Source of the DNA: JANQMX01 sp965247175
GTDB lineage: Bacteria > Pseudomonadota > Alphaproteobacteria > Kiloniellales > DSM-21159
Assembly (NCBI GenBank): GCA_965247175.1
Contig: OZ252006.1
Span: 4,092,001 to 4,156,000 of the forward strand
Reading direction: 5' to 3'
DNA: 64,000 nt
Position 1 is the first letter of the stretch; the number at the start of each line of letters is the position of its first letter. A model generated the notes under the pieces. The model was not told the origin of the DNA, ran no database searches, and saw only the letters and a list, made by a program, of their open reading frames with translations. A program made the translations under genes and the position numbers. This document shows, piece by piece, positions 8,044-17,041 of the stretch.

Positions 8044-9399
8044 ATGCTGGCGGCCTTGGCCCCCACTTGGGCGCTCTTCCTGGGCTTACTGCTGATGACC
8101 CTCGGCGCCGGGCTCCAGTCTGTCCTCCTCGGCGTGCGTGCTGGCATGGAGGGCTTCCCAACCGTCCTCACCGGCCTGGTGATGACCGGCTACTTCATCG
8201 GTTTCTTCGCCGGTTCCTTGTTGGCGCCGCAGATGATCCGCCGGGTCGGCCATGTGCGGGTCTTCGCCGCCGTGGCCTCGCTCTGCTCCGTCGCAGCACT
8301 GGTGCATGCGCTGCAGGTCGACCCCATCAGCTGGACGGCGATGCGCTTCGTCACCGGCTTCAGCTTCGCGACGCTCTATATCGTCGCCGAAAGCTGGATC
8401 AACGACCGGGCGACCAACGAGACGCGCGGGCAGATGCTGGCCATCTACATGGTGGTGCTGATGCTCGGCTTCGGTGTCGGCCCCTTCATGGTCAACCTGT
8501 CGGATCCGCAGGGATTTCCGCTCTTCCTCTTCTCCTCCATCCTGGTGTCCTTGGCGCTGGTGCCGGTGCTGCTCAGCCAAAGCCCCGCGCCGCTCTTCTC
8601 GGAGCCCGCCAAGATCTCGCTGCGCGCGCTCTATCGCGCTTCCCCGCTCGGTGTCGTCGGGGTAGTCGCCATCGGCTTGGCCAACAGCGTGCTCATGTCC
8701 ATGGCCGCGGTGTACGGCAACGACATCGGCCTCAGCGTGGTGCAGATCTCCTACTTCGTCGCGGCCATCGCCATCGGCGGGGTGGTGGTGCAGTTCCCGG
8801 TCGGCCGGTTGTCGGACCGTTTTGACCGCCGGCTGATCATCACCGCCGTGACCTTCGGCGCTGCTCTCGTCGCTCTCGCCGGCGGATTGATGACACAGGT
8901 GGCGCTCGGCGTGGGCGCACATCCGGTCGAGGCCACGCCGGTGCTTGGCGAAAGCCGGTCCGACCTTGTCTGGCTCTTGCTGCTGATCGCCCTGACGGGT
9001 GGGCTTTCGCTGTCGATGTACTCGCTGGTGGTGTCGCATGCCAACGACCACCTGGATCCCTCCCAGATGGTCGCAGCCAGCGCCACCCTGTACCTCGCCA
9101 ACGGCGTCGGCCTGACCATCGGGCCAATCCTCGTTGGTGGCCTCATGGAGACCTTCGGGCCGGCAGCGTTCTTCCTCTTTCTCGCTGCCGCACATGCGGG
9201 CCTCGGGGTCTTCGCGCTCTACCGCATGACCCGACGGGCCGCTTTGCCGCTCGATGAGCAGGGCGAGTACTGGCCGATGATGCCGGAAGCGGCGGCCCTG
9301 GCCGGCGAGCAGATGGCCGAGGCGGCAGAGGAGCAAGCCGAGGAGTTGGCCCAGGAGGACGAGGAGCCGCCGGCCGAAAGCCAGGCAGCGCGCGCTTAG
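8044..9399 (+). CDS. MFS transporter, YcaD/UMF-like
   Basis: Inner-membrane major facilitator, 451 residues, with twelve hydrophobic segments. The loop 2-3 signature is visible as GSLLAPQMIRRVGHVRVF. A repeat of this motif between helices 8 and 9 reads VGRLSDRFDRR. The FATLYIVAESWINDRA segment is typical of the YcaD-like branch of unknown substrate. The last 45 residues are an acidic cytoplasmic tail (EEQAEELAQEDEEPP). The ATG at 8044 is preceded by GGAGG at 8034-8038; a TTG four codons upstream lies inside the T tract and is unlikely. It ends tail to tail with the GST gene, overlapping by 3 nt. Expression may depend on the hairpin directly upstream. Confidence 0.86.
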   Translation: MLAALAPTWALFLGLLLMTLGAGLQSVLLGVRAGMEGFPTVLTGLVMTGYFIGFFAGSLLAPQMIRRVGHVRVFAAVASLCSVAALVHALQVDPISWTAMRFVTGFSFATLYIVAESWINDRATNETRGQMLAIYMVVLMLGFGVGPFMVNLSDPQGFPLFLFSSILVSLALVPVLLSQSPAPLFSEPAKISLRALYRASPLGVVGVVAIGLANSVLMSMAAVYGNDIGLSVVQISYFVAAIAIGGVVVQFPVGRLSDRFDRRLIITAVTFGAALVALAGGLMTQVALGVGAHPVEATPVLGESRSDLVWLLLLIALTGGLSLSMYSLVVSHANDHLDPSQMVAASATLYLANGVGLTIGPILVGGLMETFGPAAFFLFLAAAHAGLGVFALYRMTRRAALPLDEQGEYWPMMPEAAALAGEQMAEAAEEQAEELAQEDEEPPAESQAARA

Positions 9400-10019
9400 C
9401 TCCGATACTTGTCGAGGTTGCTGGCCTGGAAGGCGGGCTCCGCCGCCATTCGGTCGCGCCAGGCCGCCAGCTTCGGATACTTGGCATCGTCGGTCACGCC
9501 GGGACAGACGAAGCCGATGAAATCGTAAGCCACGGCGGCGGTGATGTCGGCCTGCGAGATCTTGTCGCCCAGAAACCAGCCGTCGGCCGGCGCGCTGCGC
9601 TCGACCTCCTGCAGAGCGCCCCGGCTTTGGTTCTCACAGCGTTCGACCCACTTCGGGTCCTGCTTGCCTTCCGCCTTCATGCGGCGCTCGTAGAAGGAGG
9701 CGACGGCCTTCTCGGTCGCGCTCAAGGCCTGGCTGATGCTCTGCAGCGAGCGGCGTCGCTCCTCGCCGTGCTTGGGAAGCAGCGCCCGGTCGTCGCCGGC
9801 TTGTTCGTCGAGGTAGTCGAGGATCGCGCTGCTATCGACCAGGGTCTCGCCGTCGTCGGTGCGCAGGGCCGGGACCCGGCCTGCCGGATTGAAGCCCAGG
9901 ATGTCCTGGAAGTCGTCGGTGGTGGAGAACTCCCGGCGCTCGCAGGGGACGTCGAGCAGCGCCATGGAAACCAGCACACGGCGGGTAAAGGGCGAGAGAT
10001 CGCGGCCGACCAAAATCAT
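9396..10019 (-). CDS. Glutathione S-transferase family protein
   Basis: Soluble protein of 207 residues with the two-domain GST layout. The N-terminal thioredoxin-like domain (1-80) has MILVGRDLSPFTRRVLVSM, a cis-Pro segment GRVPALRTDD and the GSH-gamma-glutamyl contact VDSSAILDYLDE. The C-terminal helical domain includes the N-capping box motif ISQADITAAVAYDF. The residue after SPF is Thr rather than Cys or a catalytic Tyr, so the chemistry is uncertain. The pattern is close to the uncharacterised YibF/YncG-like bacterial GSTs. The neighbouring ctaA gene upstream on the same strand ends 43 bp away, so the two may be co-transcribed. Confidence 0.88.
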   Translation of the reverse strand: MILVGRDLSPFTRRVLVSMALLDVPCERREFSTTDDFQDILGFNPAGRVPALRTDDGETLVDSSAILDYLDEQAGDDRALLPKHGEERRRSLQSISQALSATEKAVASFYERRMKAEGKQDPKWVERCENQSRGALQEVERSAPADGWFLGDKISQADITAAVAYDFIGFVCPGVTDDAKYPKLAAWRDRMAAEPAFQASNLDKYRS

Positions 10020-10062
10020 CGATTGCCTTCCCTATTCTTGTGCGGAGTCACGTGCGGTGAGA

Positions 10063-11121
10063 TCAGACCACCGCCGTACGGATGCGATACACTGCCAAGA
10101 GGGCAAAAGAAAGGAGGGCGATGGCGCCGGCCTGGTGCAGAACCGCCAGCGAGATCGGCACCACGGCGAGCAAGGTGGCAATGCCGAGCAGGTATTGCAC
10201 CGCCACGGCTGCTGCCAGGAAGTGCATGGCCAAGCGTTGCTTGGGCCGCAGCGGCAGGCGCCAGGACCAGAGCCACAGCACGGCGGCCGCCACAGCGGTC
10301 AGGGTTGCCAGCAGACGGTGGTTGAACTGGACCGCGGCGATGGTCTCGAACCAGTTCAGCCAGAAGGGGCTGACGCTCAGGTAGTCCACCGGCACCAGAT
10401 GGCCGTCCATCAGCGGAAAGCTGTTGAAGATCAGCCCGGCGTTGAGCCCAGCGACAAAGCCGCCCGAGACGATCGTCAGGCCCGCCAGCGCCAAGAGGCC
10501 GCGCAGCCAGCCGCCGAGCGTTGCGCTGCGGGCGGCGCGCTGCGGCGGGTCTTCGGTGAGGCGAAAGACCAGCCAGAGCAGGTAGCCGTAGATCACCAGG
10601 GCGAGGGAGAGATGCAGGACCAGGCGGTACTGGCTGACGTCGGTGCGGGCGCCGAAGCCGCTCTCCACCATGTACCAGCCCATGGCGCCCTGCAGGCCGC
10701 CGAGGAAGAGCAGGAACCAGGCATGCGGCTTGAGCCAGTCCGGCAGAGTGCCGCGCCAGAGGAACCAGAAGAAGGGCAGGGCATAGACCAGCCCGATCAA
10801 GCGGCCCCAGAGCCGATGGATGTACTCCCACCAGAAGATCTCGCGGAAGGTCTCCAGGGTCATACTCGAATTGTCGATGCGGAACTCGTCGGTCTGCTGA
10901 TAGAGCGCGAAGACCCGCTGCCACTCCGCTTCGCTCAAGGGCGGCAGGATGCCCGATATCGGCGCCCACTCCATGATCGAGAGGCCGGATTCGGTCAGCC
11001 GGGTGATGGCGCCGATCAGCGCCATGGCAAAGATCATGGCGCAGCAGACGATGAGCCAAATCACCACGGCCCGCGGCGATGCTTGCTCTTGTGTCGTTAC
11101 AAAGCTTGAGGTGGCGACCAT
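10063..11121 (-). CDS. ctaA: Heme A synthase (CtaA/COX15)
   Basis: Inner-membrane enzyme that oxidises the C8 methyl of heme O to make heme A for aa3-type cytochrome oxidases. The protein has 352 residues and about eight transmembrane helices in two pseudo-symmetric halves. Conserved heme-ligand histidines appear in EYIHRLWGR, LVLHLSLAL, QFNHRLLA and AVLHQAGAI. The opening block IGAITRLTESGLSIMEW and the long periplasmic insert with FALYQQTDEFRI mark the type 2 (alphaproteobacterial/mitochondrial) form. No other cytochrome oxidase genes are visible, so it is separated from the cta operon. Confidence 0.95.
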   Translation of the reverse strand: MVATSSFVTTQEQASPRAVVIWLIVCCAMIFAMALIGAITRLTESGLSIMEWAPISGILPPLSEAEWQRVFALYQQTDEFRIDNSSMTLETFREIFWWEYIHRLWGRLIGLVYALPFFWFLWRGTLPDWLKPHAWFLLFLGGLQGAMGWYMVESGFGARTDVSQYRLVLHLSLALVIYGYLLWLVFRLTEDPPQRAARSATLGGWLRGLLALAGLTIVSGGFVAGLNAGLIFNSFPLMDGHLVPVDYLSVSPFWLNWFETIAAVQFNHRLLATLTAVAAAVLWLWSWRLPLRPKQRLAMHFLAAAVAVQYLLGIATLLAVVPISLAVLHQAGAIALLSFALLAVYRIRTAVV

Positions 11122-11293
11122 GCCCGTACGCGCGTTCCTTCAGAGAGAACTGCGCGCAACATAGGCAGCGCGAGCCGGCGCTCCAAGCGCCTCGGCGCGC
11201 TCTACCGCGCCTGCGCGACCCTTCGCCGCGACTGGTCCTGGCGTCGCGGTGCGCCGCCCAGGCTGGAGCACTGGCCGGCGGCGGACAAAAACG

Positions 11294-11557
11294 TCAGTGC
11301 AGCGTCCAGAAGAAGTCCGCGTGGCTCGCGTCGCCTTCCGTGATCATCGGCACCTGGGCGACGCGGACCGAGTGCAGGGCGCCGTCCAGGTTGCTCTCCC
11401 AGAAGAGCAGGAACTTTTTGATCTCCGGAAACTCGGGTGCCAGGTCGTAGGTCTGCCATACGAAGGTTTGCAGCAGTTTCGGATGATCCGGCATCCGATA
11501 GAGGATCTCCGCCGTGGTGAGGCGGTAGTCCTGTAGCTGACAAGCTAACTGTGCCAA
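11294..11557 (-). CDS. usg: Usg family protein
   Basis: Small alphaproteobacterial protein of 87 residues. The family block YRLTTAEILYRMPDHPKLLQTFVWQ, then DLAPEFPEIKKFLLFW and LHSVRVAQ, is unmistakable. Usg was named for an ORF near trp genes, and its function is unknown. The start is a TTG at 11557, supported by AGGAGGG eight nt upstream on the minus strand; no ATG would preserve the conserved N-terminus. It stands alone between the ctaA start and the TerB gene. Confidence 0.85.
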   Translation of the reverse strand: MAQLACQLQDYRLTTAEILYRMPDHPKLLQTFVWQTYDLAPEFPEIKKFLLFWESNLDGALHSVRVAQVPMITEGDASHADFFWTLH

Positions 11558-11685
11558 AGCAAGGCCCTCCTATCCTCAAGAGTCCAAATGCTGCTTGATG
11601 ATGGGCAGGCGCGCAATAAAAAAATATTAAATATCAGGCAGTTAGCAGCCGGCGGTTTAGAATGCTGCCAAAGGGGCGTTAACCA

Positions 11686-12093
11686 CTACATCGCAGGCAT
11701 ATGGCGGGCCCGGGCGCCGCGCTCGATGGCTGCGGCCTCCAGGCGGCCGATGTCGAGGCGGTGGCGCAGCAGCTCCAGAAGGCGCAATTCCTCCTGCGTC
11801 GCCAGGCCGTCGGCCGCGACGATATCGCAGGACAGCGCATAGGCCGTCTCCCGCAAACGCTCCGGCAGGGACTCCCAAACCGCATCGAAGGCCTTCTCTA
11901 GGCCCTCGGGGTCTTGCAGCAGGTCGGCGCACTCGCGGGCGATTTGCGGCAGCTTCTCCATGTCGAAGCCGCTGAAGACCGGGAGCATCTTCACCGTGTC
12001 GCCGATCGTCTCCAGTTCGCGATCGGTCATGTCCGAGTCGGCGGCCGATGAAATCACCATGACGTAAATAAGAGCGCTTTGTGCGTCGATCAT
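11686..12093 (-). CDS. TerB-family (tellurite resistance-like) protein
   Basis: Cytosolic helical protein of 135 residues from the ATG at 12093, with AGAGGG about 10 nt upstream. It has the TerB/DjlA-type helical fold pattern: LIYVMVISSAADSDMTDRE in the first repeat and SCDIVAADGLATQEE in the second. Both carry the acidic D-x-D/E triplets thought to bind metal. No ter operon partners are near, so a role in tellurite resistance is not implied. A neutral name is TerB-like two-repeat protein. It is transcribed away from the AEC permease gene. Confidence 0.8.
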   Translation of the reverse strand: MIDAQSALIYVMVISSAADSDMTDRELETIGDTVKMLPVFSGFDMEKLPQIARECADLLQDPEGLEKAFDAVWESLPERLRETAYALSCDIVAADGLATQEELRLLELLRHRLDIGRLEAAAIERGARARHMPAM

Positions 12094-12247
12094 TCTGCGG
12101 GTAACCCTCTGATTGAGCCGGCGCAAACTATTGTCAGCCCCTTCGACCCGTCAAGCGGCGAAAGCGTGGCAGGCTTCCCGCCGGGACGAAGACGTGGTCC
12201 GCGATTTCGGCTCGACAGGCGCGCGGGCCCGGATCACAGTGCCGGCC

Positions 12248-13189
12248 ATGCAAGCGATCGTCGCCGTGGTGTTGCCGGTCTTCGGTATCATGCTGGCCGG
12301 CTACCTGGCCGGCCGCGTGCGCCTGCTGGGCGCGGAGAGCAGCCAGGCGCTCAACGCCTTCGTCTTCTACATCGCGCTGCCGCCGCTCTTCTTCCTGTCG
12401 CTGGCCCGCTTCGATGCGGCGATGCTTGGCGCGGCCGTCGACTTCGCGCTGGCCTTCCTGGCCACGCTGTTCGCCATCTTCGGCATCGCGATCGTGATCG
12501 CCAGCCTGCTCTTTCCGGGGCGCCTGGGGGCGCTGGCGCTCAATGGCATGTCGGCGAACTTCGCCAACACCGGCTATCTCGGCATACCGCTCATGGCCAT
12601 CATCTACGGGGACAGCGCCGTGCTGCCCGCCGTGCTCGGCAGCCTGGCGACCGGCGTCGTCATGATGGCCGTCGGGGTGGTGTTGGTGGAGGCCGATCGC
12701 AGCGCAGGCGGCAGCGCGCTCGCCATTCTTCGCCGCATCGGCGTCGGCCTGATCAAGAACCCGCTCATCATATCGGCCGTCCTTGGCGTGGTCGTTCGCT
12801 TGCTGGAGCTACCGGTGCCGCAGCCGGTGGTGCGCTTCTGCGAGATCCTCGGCGCCTCCGCCGGCCCCTGCGCGCTCTTCGCCATCGGCCTCTTCATGGT
12901 CGGCAAGTCCTTCACCGCCGACCTCTTCGAGGTGATGATCGTGGTGGCGCTCAAGCTGCTGCTGATGCCGTTGATCGCCTACTGGCTGGCGTTTCATGTC
13001 TTCGAGCTGGAGCGTTTCTGGGCCGAAGCCACGGTCATCCTGGCCGCCCTGCCCACCGGCGCCTTGGTCTTCGTCCTGGCGCAGCAGTACGAGATCTACG
13101 TGCAGCGCGCGACGGCCGCCATCATGATCTCGACGGTGTTCTCGGTCGTCACCCTGTCGATCGTTCTGGTGTACTTCGGCCTGGGTTGA
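12248..13189 (+). CDS. AEC (auxin efflux carrier) family permease
   Basis: Inner-membrane transporter of 313 residues with ten hydrophobic segments and the five-plus-five symmetric AEC layout. Family segments are VLPVFGIMLAGYLAGR at the start, SANFANTGYLGIPLM near residue 100 and PCALFAIGLFMVGK in the second half. The start is uncertain: ATG 12248 gives the usual N-terminus, an in-frame GTG lies three codons upstream, and neither has a clear Shine-Dalgarno. The gene overlaps the end of the opposite-strand helicase gene by 41 nt, so the two are convergent. The substrate is unknown; relatives move dicarboxylates or amino acids. Confidence 0.85.
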   Translation: MQAIVAVVLPVFGIMLAGYLAGRVRLLGAESSQALNAFVFYIALPPLFFLSLARFDAAMLGAAVDFALAFLATLFAIFGIAIVIASLLFPGRLGALALNGMSANFANTGYLGIPLMAIIYGDSAVLPAVLGSLATGVVMMAVGVVLVEADRSAGGSALAILRRIGVGLIKNPLIISAVLGVVVRLLELPVPQPVVRFCEILGASAGPCALFAIGLFMVGKSFTADLFEVMIVVALKLLLMPLIAYWLAFHVFELERFWAEATVILAALPTGALVFVLAQQYEIYVQRATAAIMISTVFSVVTLSIVLVYFGLG

Positions 13190-15905
13190 GGAAGTCGCCG
13201 GCGGCCCGAACGGTCTCGGCCAGGCCCAGGCGCTCGACCTGGGTTTCCGGCGGAAAGGCGCTCAACAGGCGGCTCGGCATCATGGGGTCGAGCAGGACGA
13301 AGACGCCCTGGTCGTCGGCCCGCCGGATCAGACGGCCGAAAGCTTGCCGCAGCTTCTGCCGCGTCAAGCGGTCGTCGTAGCCGCGGCCGCCGAAGGCCGC
13401 CCGGCGTGCCTTGTGGCGCAGGTCGGGGCGCGGCCAGGGCACCCGGTCGAAGACGATCAGCCTGAGCGAACGGCCTGGCACGTCGACGCCGTCGCGCACC
13501 GCGTCGGTGCCCAGAAGGCAGGAGTCGACCTCGCTGCGGAAGATGTCGACCAGGGTGCCGACATCCATGCCGTCGACATGCTGGGCCAGCAGCTCCAGGC
13601 CCGCCTGCTCCAAGGGCGCCCGCAGTCTCTGGTGCACGCCGCGCAGGCGGGAGATCGCGGTGAAGAGGCCGAGCGCGCCACCGCCCGAGGCGAGGAACAA
13701 GGCGCGCAGTGCGCCGGCGACGGCGTCGAGATCGTCCTTGCGCACGTCGGTGACGATGAAGGCACGGGTCTGGTTGCCGTAGTCGAAAGGAGAGGCGACC
13801 TGCAGCCGGGTCGGCGGTTCCGGCAAGTGGCGGGTGCCGCTGCGCGCCTCGGCCCAGTCCCAGTCGATCTCCCCTTCGGTCGAGCGGTTGGTCAGGGTCG
13901 CCGAGGTGATCACCGCCCCGTGGCACTGGCTGAGCAGCGTTTCCGCGAAGGGTTGGGTCGGGTCGACCCAGTGGCGGTAATAGCCGACGTCGATCTCGCG
14001 GCCGTCGAACCGCTCGACCCCGAACCACTCGACGAAGGACTCATCGAGCGCGCCGTGCAGGCCGGCGAGCATGTCCTCCCAGGCCTTCACCTCCATGGCG
14101 GCGCGGCGCTGCAGCCCGCGCGCCAGGGCATCGAGCCGCCGGCGGGCATCGCTCTCCAAGGTCTCGGACTGCTCGTCCAGGAGCTTGGCCAGCCGCCTCG
14201 CCATGGCTTCCATCGGCTCGCGCAGCGCCTTGAGCGCGACCGCCAGGGCATCGCCGCGATCCAGCAATTGCTCGACGGCGGGGCGCACCTCGCACTCCGT
14301 GCTGTAGGGGTCGCCGGAGCGGTTGCCGCGGGCATGGACCTGCTGACGCACCAGCGCCAGGAAGGCCTCGACGGCGTTGGCCGGCTGGTCGCGCAGGCGC
14401 TGCCGCCAGCCTTCGCCGGGCAGGCAGGTCGCCGCCTCCAGCACCGCTTCGAGCTGCGTCGCTAGCTCCTCGTCCTCCAGCGCCAGGTCGTCGAGGCGCC
14501 GGCGCAGGCCGCGCATGCGGCTCTCGCTGCGCGCCGTCTCCGCGCCGAGCAGCCAGCGCCGCAGCTCTTGCGTTTCCAGGCCACTGAGATGGGCGGCGAA
14601 GGCGCCGTCGGCGGCCTCGAAGAGATGATGCGCCTCATCGAAGACGTAGCGCAGCGGCAGGTGGCCTTCGTCGCCACCGAGCGCCGCCTGGATCATGACC
14701 AGGGCATGGTTGGCGATCACCAGGTCGGCATGGCGGGCGCGGCGCACGGATCGCTCGACGAAGCACTTCCGGTAATGCGGGCAGGCGGCATAGATGCACT
14801 CGCCGCGCCGGTCGGTCAGACGCCCGGCCCGGCCGCGGCCGATCAGGTCCGGCAGCCAGCCGGGGAAGTCGCCGCCGACCATGTCGCCGTCGCGGGTGTT
14901 GGCAGCCCAGCGGGCGAGAAGCGCCATGGCGAGATTGTCTTGGGGCAGGAGACCGCTGCCGCGCGCGGCCTCCTCGTAGTTCAGCAGGCAAAGATAGTTC
15001 TCGCGGCCCTTGCGCAGCACAGCCCGACGGGCGCGCTCCTTGGGCTCGGGGAACAGCCGCCGCAGCTCGCCGTCGACCTGCCGCTGCAGGTTCCGGGTGT
15101 AGGTCGTGATCCAGACCGGGGCGCCGTTGCGCTCCGACCAGAGGCTGGCCGGGGCGATATAGCCCAGGGTCTTGCCGACGCCCGTGCCGGCCTCTGCCAG
15201 AACGACGTGCGGCTCCCCTTCGACCTCCCGCGGCTCGAAGGCGACGGTGAGGGCGCTGGCGTAGTCGGCCTGCTGCGGCCGCGCCTCGGCGTCTTGCCCG
15301 AGGAGCTGGCTGAGCCGCCAGCGCGCCTCCTGCGGGTCGACGGGCTGCGAGCCCGGCGGGTCCTCGTTGCCGGGGTCGCTCCACTCGGAGAGACCGCGCC
15401 AGACGTCCAGGCCGGCGCCGGGCAGGGCGGCCGGCTCGGTCTGGTCGCGGAACAACGCGAGCAGAAAGGGCGCCCAAAGCCAGCCGCCGCGCGCCAACGC
15501 GGGCAGCAAGGCGATGGTCTGCCGGTCGCCGGCGGCGGCGCATTCCCGCAGCAGCAGCCCGGCGGCCTGGCGCAGTGCCGCGGCCTGCTCGGCGAGGGTC
15601 ACCGGCTCGGGAAGGGCCAGCGCCTCGGCCAGGCCGCGCGGTGTGGGCGTGCAGAATGCGGCCGGACGCACGAAGGCGTAGAGCTCGAGAAGGTCCAGCC
15701 CGGGCAGGCTTTCCCGGTCCAGCCGTCGGCGCACGCTCGGCAGATGGCAGAGCAGGGGCGGCGTCTCTCGCGCCAGGCGCTCGGCCTCGCCGACGGGCAG
15801 ATCACGCCCTCCGTCATCTCCGGCGTCCCAATAGGCCGCGGTCTGCCGTGCGATCAGCACGGGCGCGGCGGAAATCTGATTGGCCAGGGGAGAAGAGGGC
15901 GACAT
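13149..15905 (-). CDS. ATP-dependent DNA helicase, DinG/XPD-like
   Basis: Superfamily 2 helicase of 918 residues, probably 5'-3' on DNA. Walker A reads AGTGVGKT near residue 238, and the DEAH box is in VFDEAHHLFEAADG near 421. Between them a cysteine set (CLLNYEEA, then CIYAACPHYRKCFVE) fits the iron-sulfur domain of the XPD/DinG group. Late motifs are SATLTNRS, LGTDAVRDGVDVPG, FDRVPWPRP and QAFGRLIRR. The first 200 residues are an extra N-terminal region seen in alphaproteobacterial members. The ATG at 15905 leaves only 31 bp to the divergent sigma-factor gene, so the promoters must overlap coding DNA. The exact role (R-loop, replication or repair) is not determined by sequence. Confidence 0.9.
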   Translation of the reverse strand: MSPSSPLANQISAAPVLIARQTAAYWDAGDDGGRDLPVGEAERLARETPPLLCHLPSVRRRLDRESLPGLDLLELYAFVRPAAFCTPTPRGLAEALALPEPVTLAEQAAALRQAAGLLLRECAAAGDRQTIALLPALARGGWLWAPFLLALFRDQTEPAALPGAGLDVWRGLSEWSDPGNEDPPGSQPVDPQEARWRLSQLLGQDAEARPQQADYASALTVAFEPREVEGEPHVVLAEAGTGVGKTLGYIAPASLWSERNGAPVWITTYTRNLQRQVDGELRRLFPEPKERARRAVLRKGRENYLCLLNYEEAARGSGLLPQDNLAMALLARWAANTRDGDMVGGDFPGWLPDLIGRGRAGRLTDRRGECIYAACPHYRKCFVERSVRRARHADLVIANHALVMIQAALGGDEGHLPLRYVFDEAHHLFEAADGAFAAHLSGLETQELRRWLLGAETARSESRMRGLRRRLDDLALEDEELATQLEAVLEAATCLPGEGWRQRLRDQPANAVEAFLALVRQQVHARGNRSGDPYSTECEVRPAVEQLLDRGDALAVALKALREPMEAMARRLAKLLDEQSETLESDARRRLDALARGLQRRAAMEVKAWEDMLAGLHGALDESFVEWFGVERFDGREIDVGYYRHWVDPTQPFAETLLSQCHGAVITSATLTNRSTEGEIDWDWAEARSGTRHLPEPPTRLQVASPFDYGNQTRAFIVTDVRKDDLDAVAGALRALFLASGGGALGLFTAISRLRGVHQRLRAPLEQAGLELLAQHVDGMDVGTLVDIFRSEVDSCLLGTDAVRDGVDVPGRSLRLIVFDRVPWPRPDLRHKARRAAFGGRGYDDRLTRQKLRQAFGRLIRRADDQGVFVLLDPMMPSRLLSAFPPETQVERLGLAETVRAAGDFLNPGRSTPERSTG

Positions 15906-15936
15906 GCCACGTAGTATGTTGTAAGGGCGGGTGACC

Positions 15937-16473
15937 ATGGACCGACCAGAAGACTGGCGCAAACTCCTCGCGGGTGAAAAGGCGGCTTGGGATCGCTTCG
16001 TGCAAGGGCACGCAGGCGTGATCTTTGGTGCCGTGCGCGGGCAGCTCGTGCCGGCCGGGCGCAACGACGACGTCGAAGACGTGGTGCAGGAGGTCTTCCT
16101 CAAGCTCTGCCGCAACGATTTCAAGCTGTTGCGCAGCTACGACCCGGAGCGGGCCAAGGTCACCACTTGGCTGACGGTGATCGCCACGACGACGGCGATT
16201 GACCACCTGCGCAAGCAGCGTTCCGGCCAGCGCTCCATCGAAGAGGTGCCGGAGGTTGCCCTGTCGGTCGAGTCGGAGCCGGTGATCGCCCCGAAGATCC
16301 CCGAGGGGCTGCTGTCGGCGCGGCAGTCCGCGGTGATGACCTTGCTGTACGATAAGGAGATGGAGGTGGCCGAGGCTGCTGCCTTGCTGGGTGTCGACCC
16401 GCAGACGGTGCGCTCGATGCATCACAAAGCGTTAACCAAGCTGCGCGGCCATTTCCAGAAAGAGCTCGAGTGA
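15937..16473 (+). CDS. ECF-type RNA polymerase sigma factor
   Basis: Sigma-70 family, group 4, 178 residues. Region 2 contains DDVEDVVQEVFLKLCRND and RAKVTTWLTVIATTTAIDHLRKQR, the -10 recognition helix with the W-L-x-I-A pattern. Region 4 has LLSARQSAVMTLLYDKEMEVAEAAALLGV and TVRSMHHKALTKLR as the helix-turn-helix that reads the -35 box. ATG 15937 is preferred over GTG 15931 because AAGGGCGG sits in front of it. The next two genes on the same strand look like its anti-sigma and a periplasmic sensor, which suggests control by envelope stress. Confidence 0.9.
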   Translation: MDRPEDWRKLLAGEKAAWDRFVQGHAGVIFGAVRGQLVPAGRNDDVEDVVQEVFLKLCRNDFKLLRSYDPERAKVTTWLTVIATTTAIDHLRKQRSGQRSIEEVPEVALSVESEPVIAPKIPEGLLSARQSAVMTLLYDKEMEVAEAAALLGVDPQTVRSMHHKALTKLRGHFQKELE

Positions 16474-16528
16474 AGGATCCGAGGGATAGGGTTGAAGGGC
16501 GCTGCGTAAGAGAGATCGAGGTGTAACG

Positions 16529-17032
16529 ATGGTTGAACGAAGCGATGACGATGCTGCCGTCTGGCGCCGAGCGAAAGACGAAACGGCCCAGGGCAAAGCG
16601 GCCTTGAACGGCTCGCTCGCCCGGCCGGATCCGCTCATGCTGGCTGCCTTCCTGGAAGGCCGCGCCGGCGACGAGGAGCGGCGGGCGGTCGAGGCCTGGC
16701 TGGCCGCCGATCCCGAGGCGCCGGCGCTGATGCATGCGCTGCGCAGCCCGGTGGAGCCGGAGGCGGTACCTGAAGCGGTGCTGACCCGGGCGCAGGATAT
16801 CGTTCGCCCACCGGCCAAGCCAAAGCGAGCGCCGGGGGGTGGCTGGCTGTCCGGCCTCGGCGGCTTCTTCGCCGGTGCCGGTCTCCAGTGGGCCGCCGTG
16901 GCGGCGGTGATGCTGGTGGTGGCCGCCAGCGGTTTCGAGATCGGACGCAGCGGCGGCGCCGCTCTTGCCGAGGGGTCGACCAGAGCAAGCCTCTCCGCGG
17001 ATTTCGACACACTCGACGATGCTCTGCTGTAG
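16529..17032 (+). CDS. Putative membrane anti-sigma factor without zinc motif
   Basis: Protein of 167 residues. An N-terminal cytoplasmic region (about 1-105) has a short helical segment DPLMLAAFLEGRAGDEERRAVEAWLAADPEA that looks like an anti-sigma domain. One transmembrane helix (about 119-140, WAAVAAVMLVVAASG) and a short periplasmic tail follow. The classic HxxxCxxC zinc site of ZAS anti-sigmas is absent: there is no Cys in the protein. GAGGTG precedes the ATG. It lies 55 bp after the sigma gene and its stop is directly followed by the next gene. Assignment rests on order, topology and the weak domain match. Confidence 0.68.
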   Translation: MVERSDDDAAVWRRAKDETAQGKAALNGSLARPDPLMLAAFLEGRAGDEERRAVEAWLAADPEAPALMHALRSPVEPEAVPEAVLTRAQDIVRPPAKPKRAPGGGWLSGLGGFFAGAGLQWAAVAAVMLVVAASGFEIGRSGGAALAEGSTRASLSADFDTLDDALL

Positions 17033-17041
17033 GTGATTTTG

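Noticed and set aside
7811..8161. 117-codon N-terminal extension of the DUF2336 protein
   Set aside because: It crosses the MFS leader and start region, is Pro/Arg/Gly-rich and unlike the family; ATG 7810 with GAGG fits the domain start.
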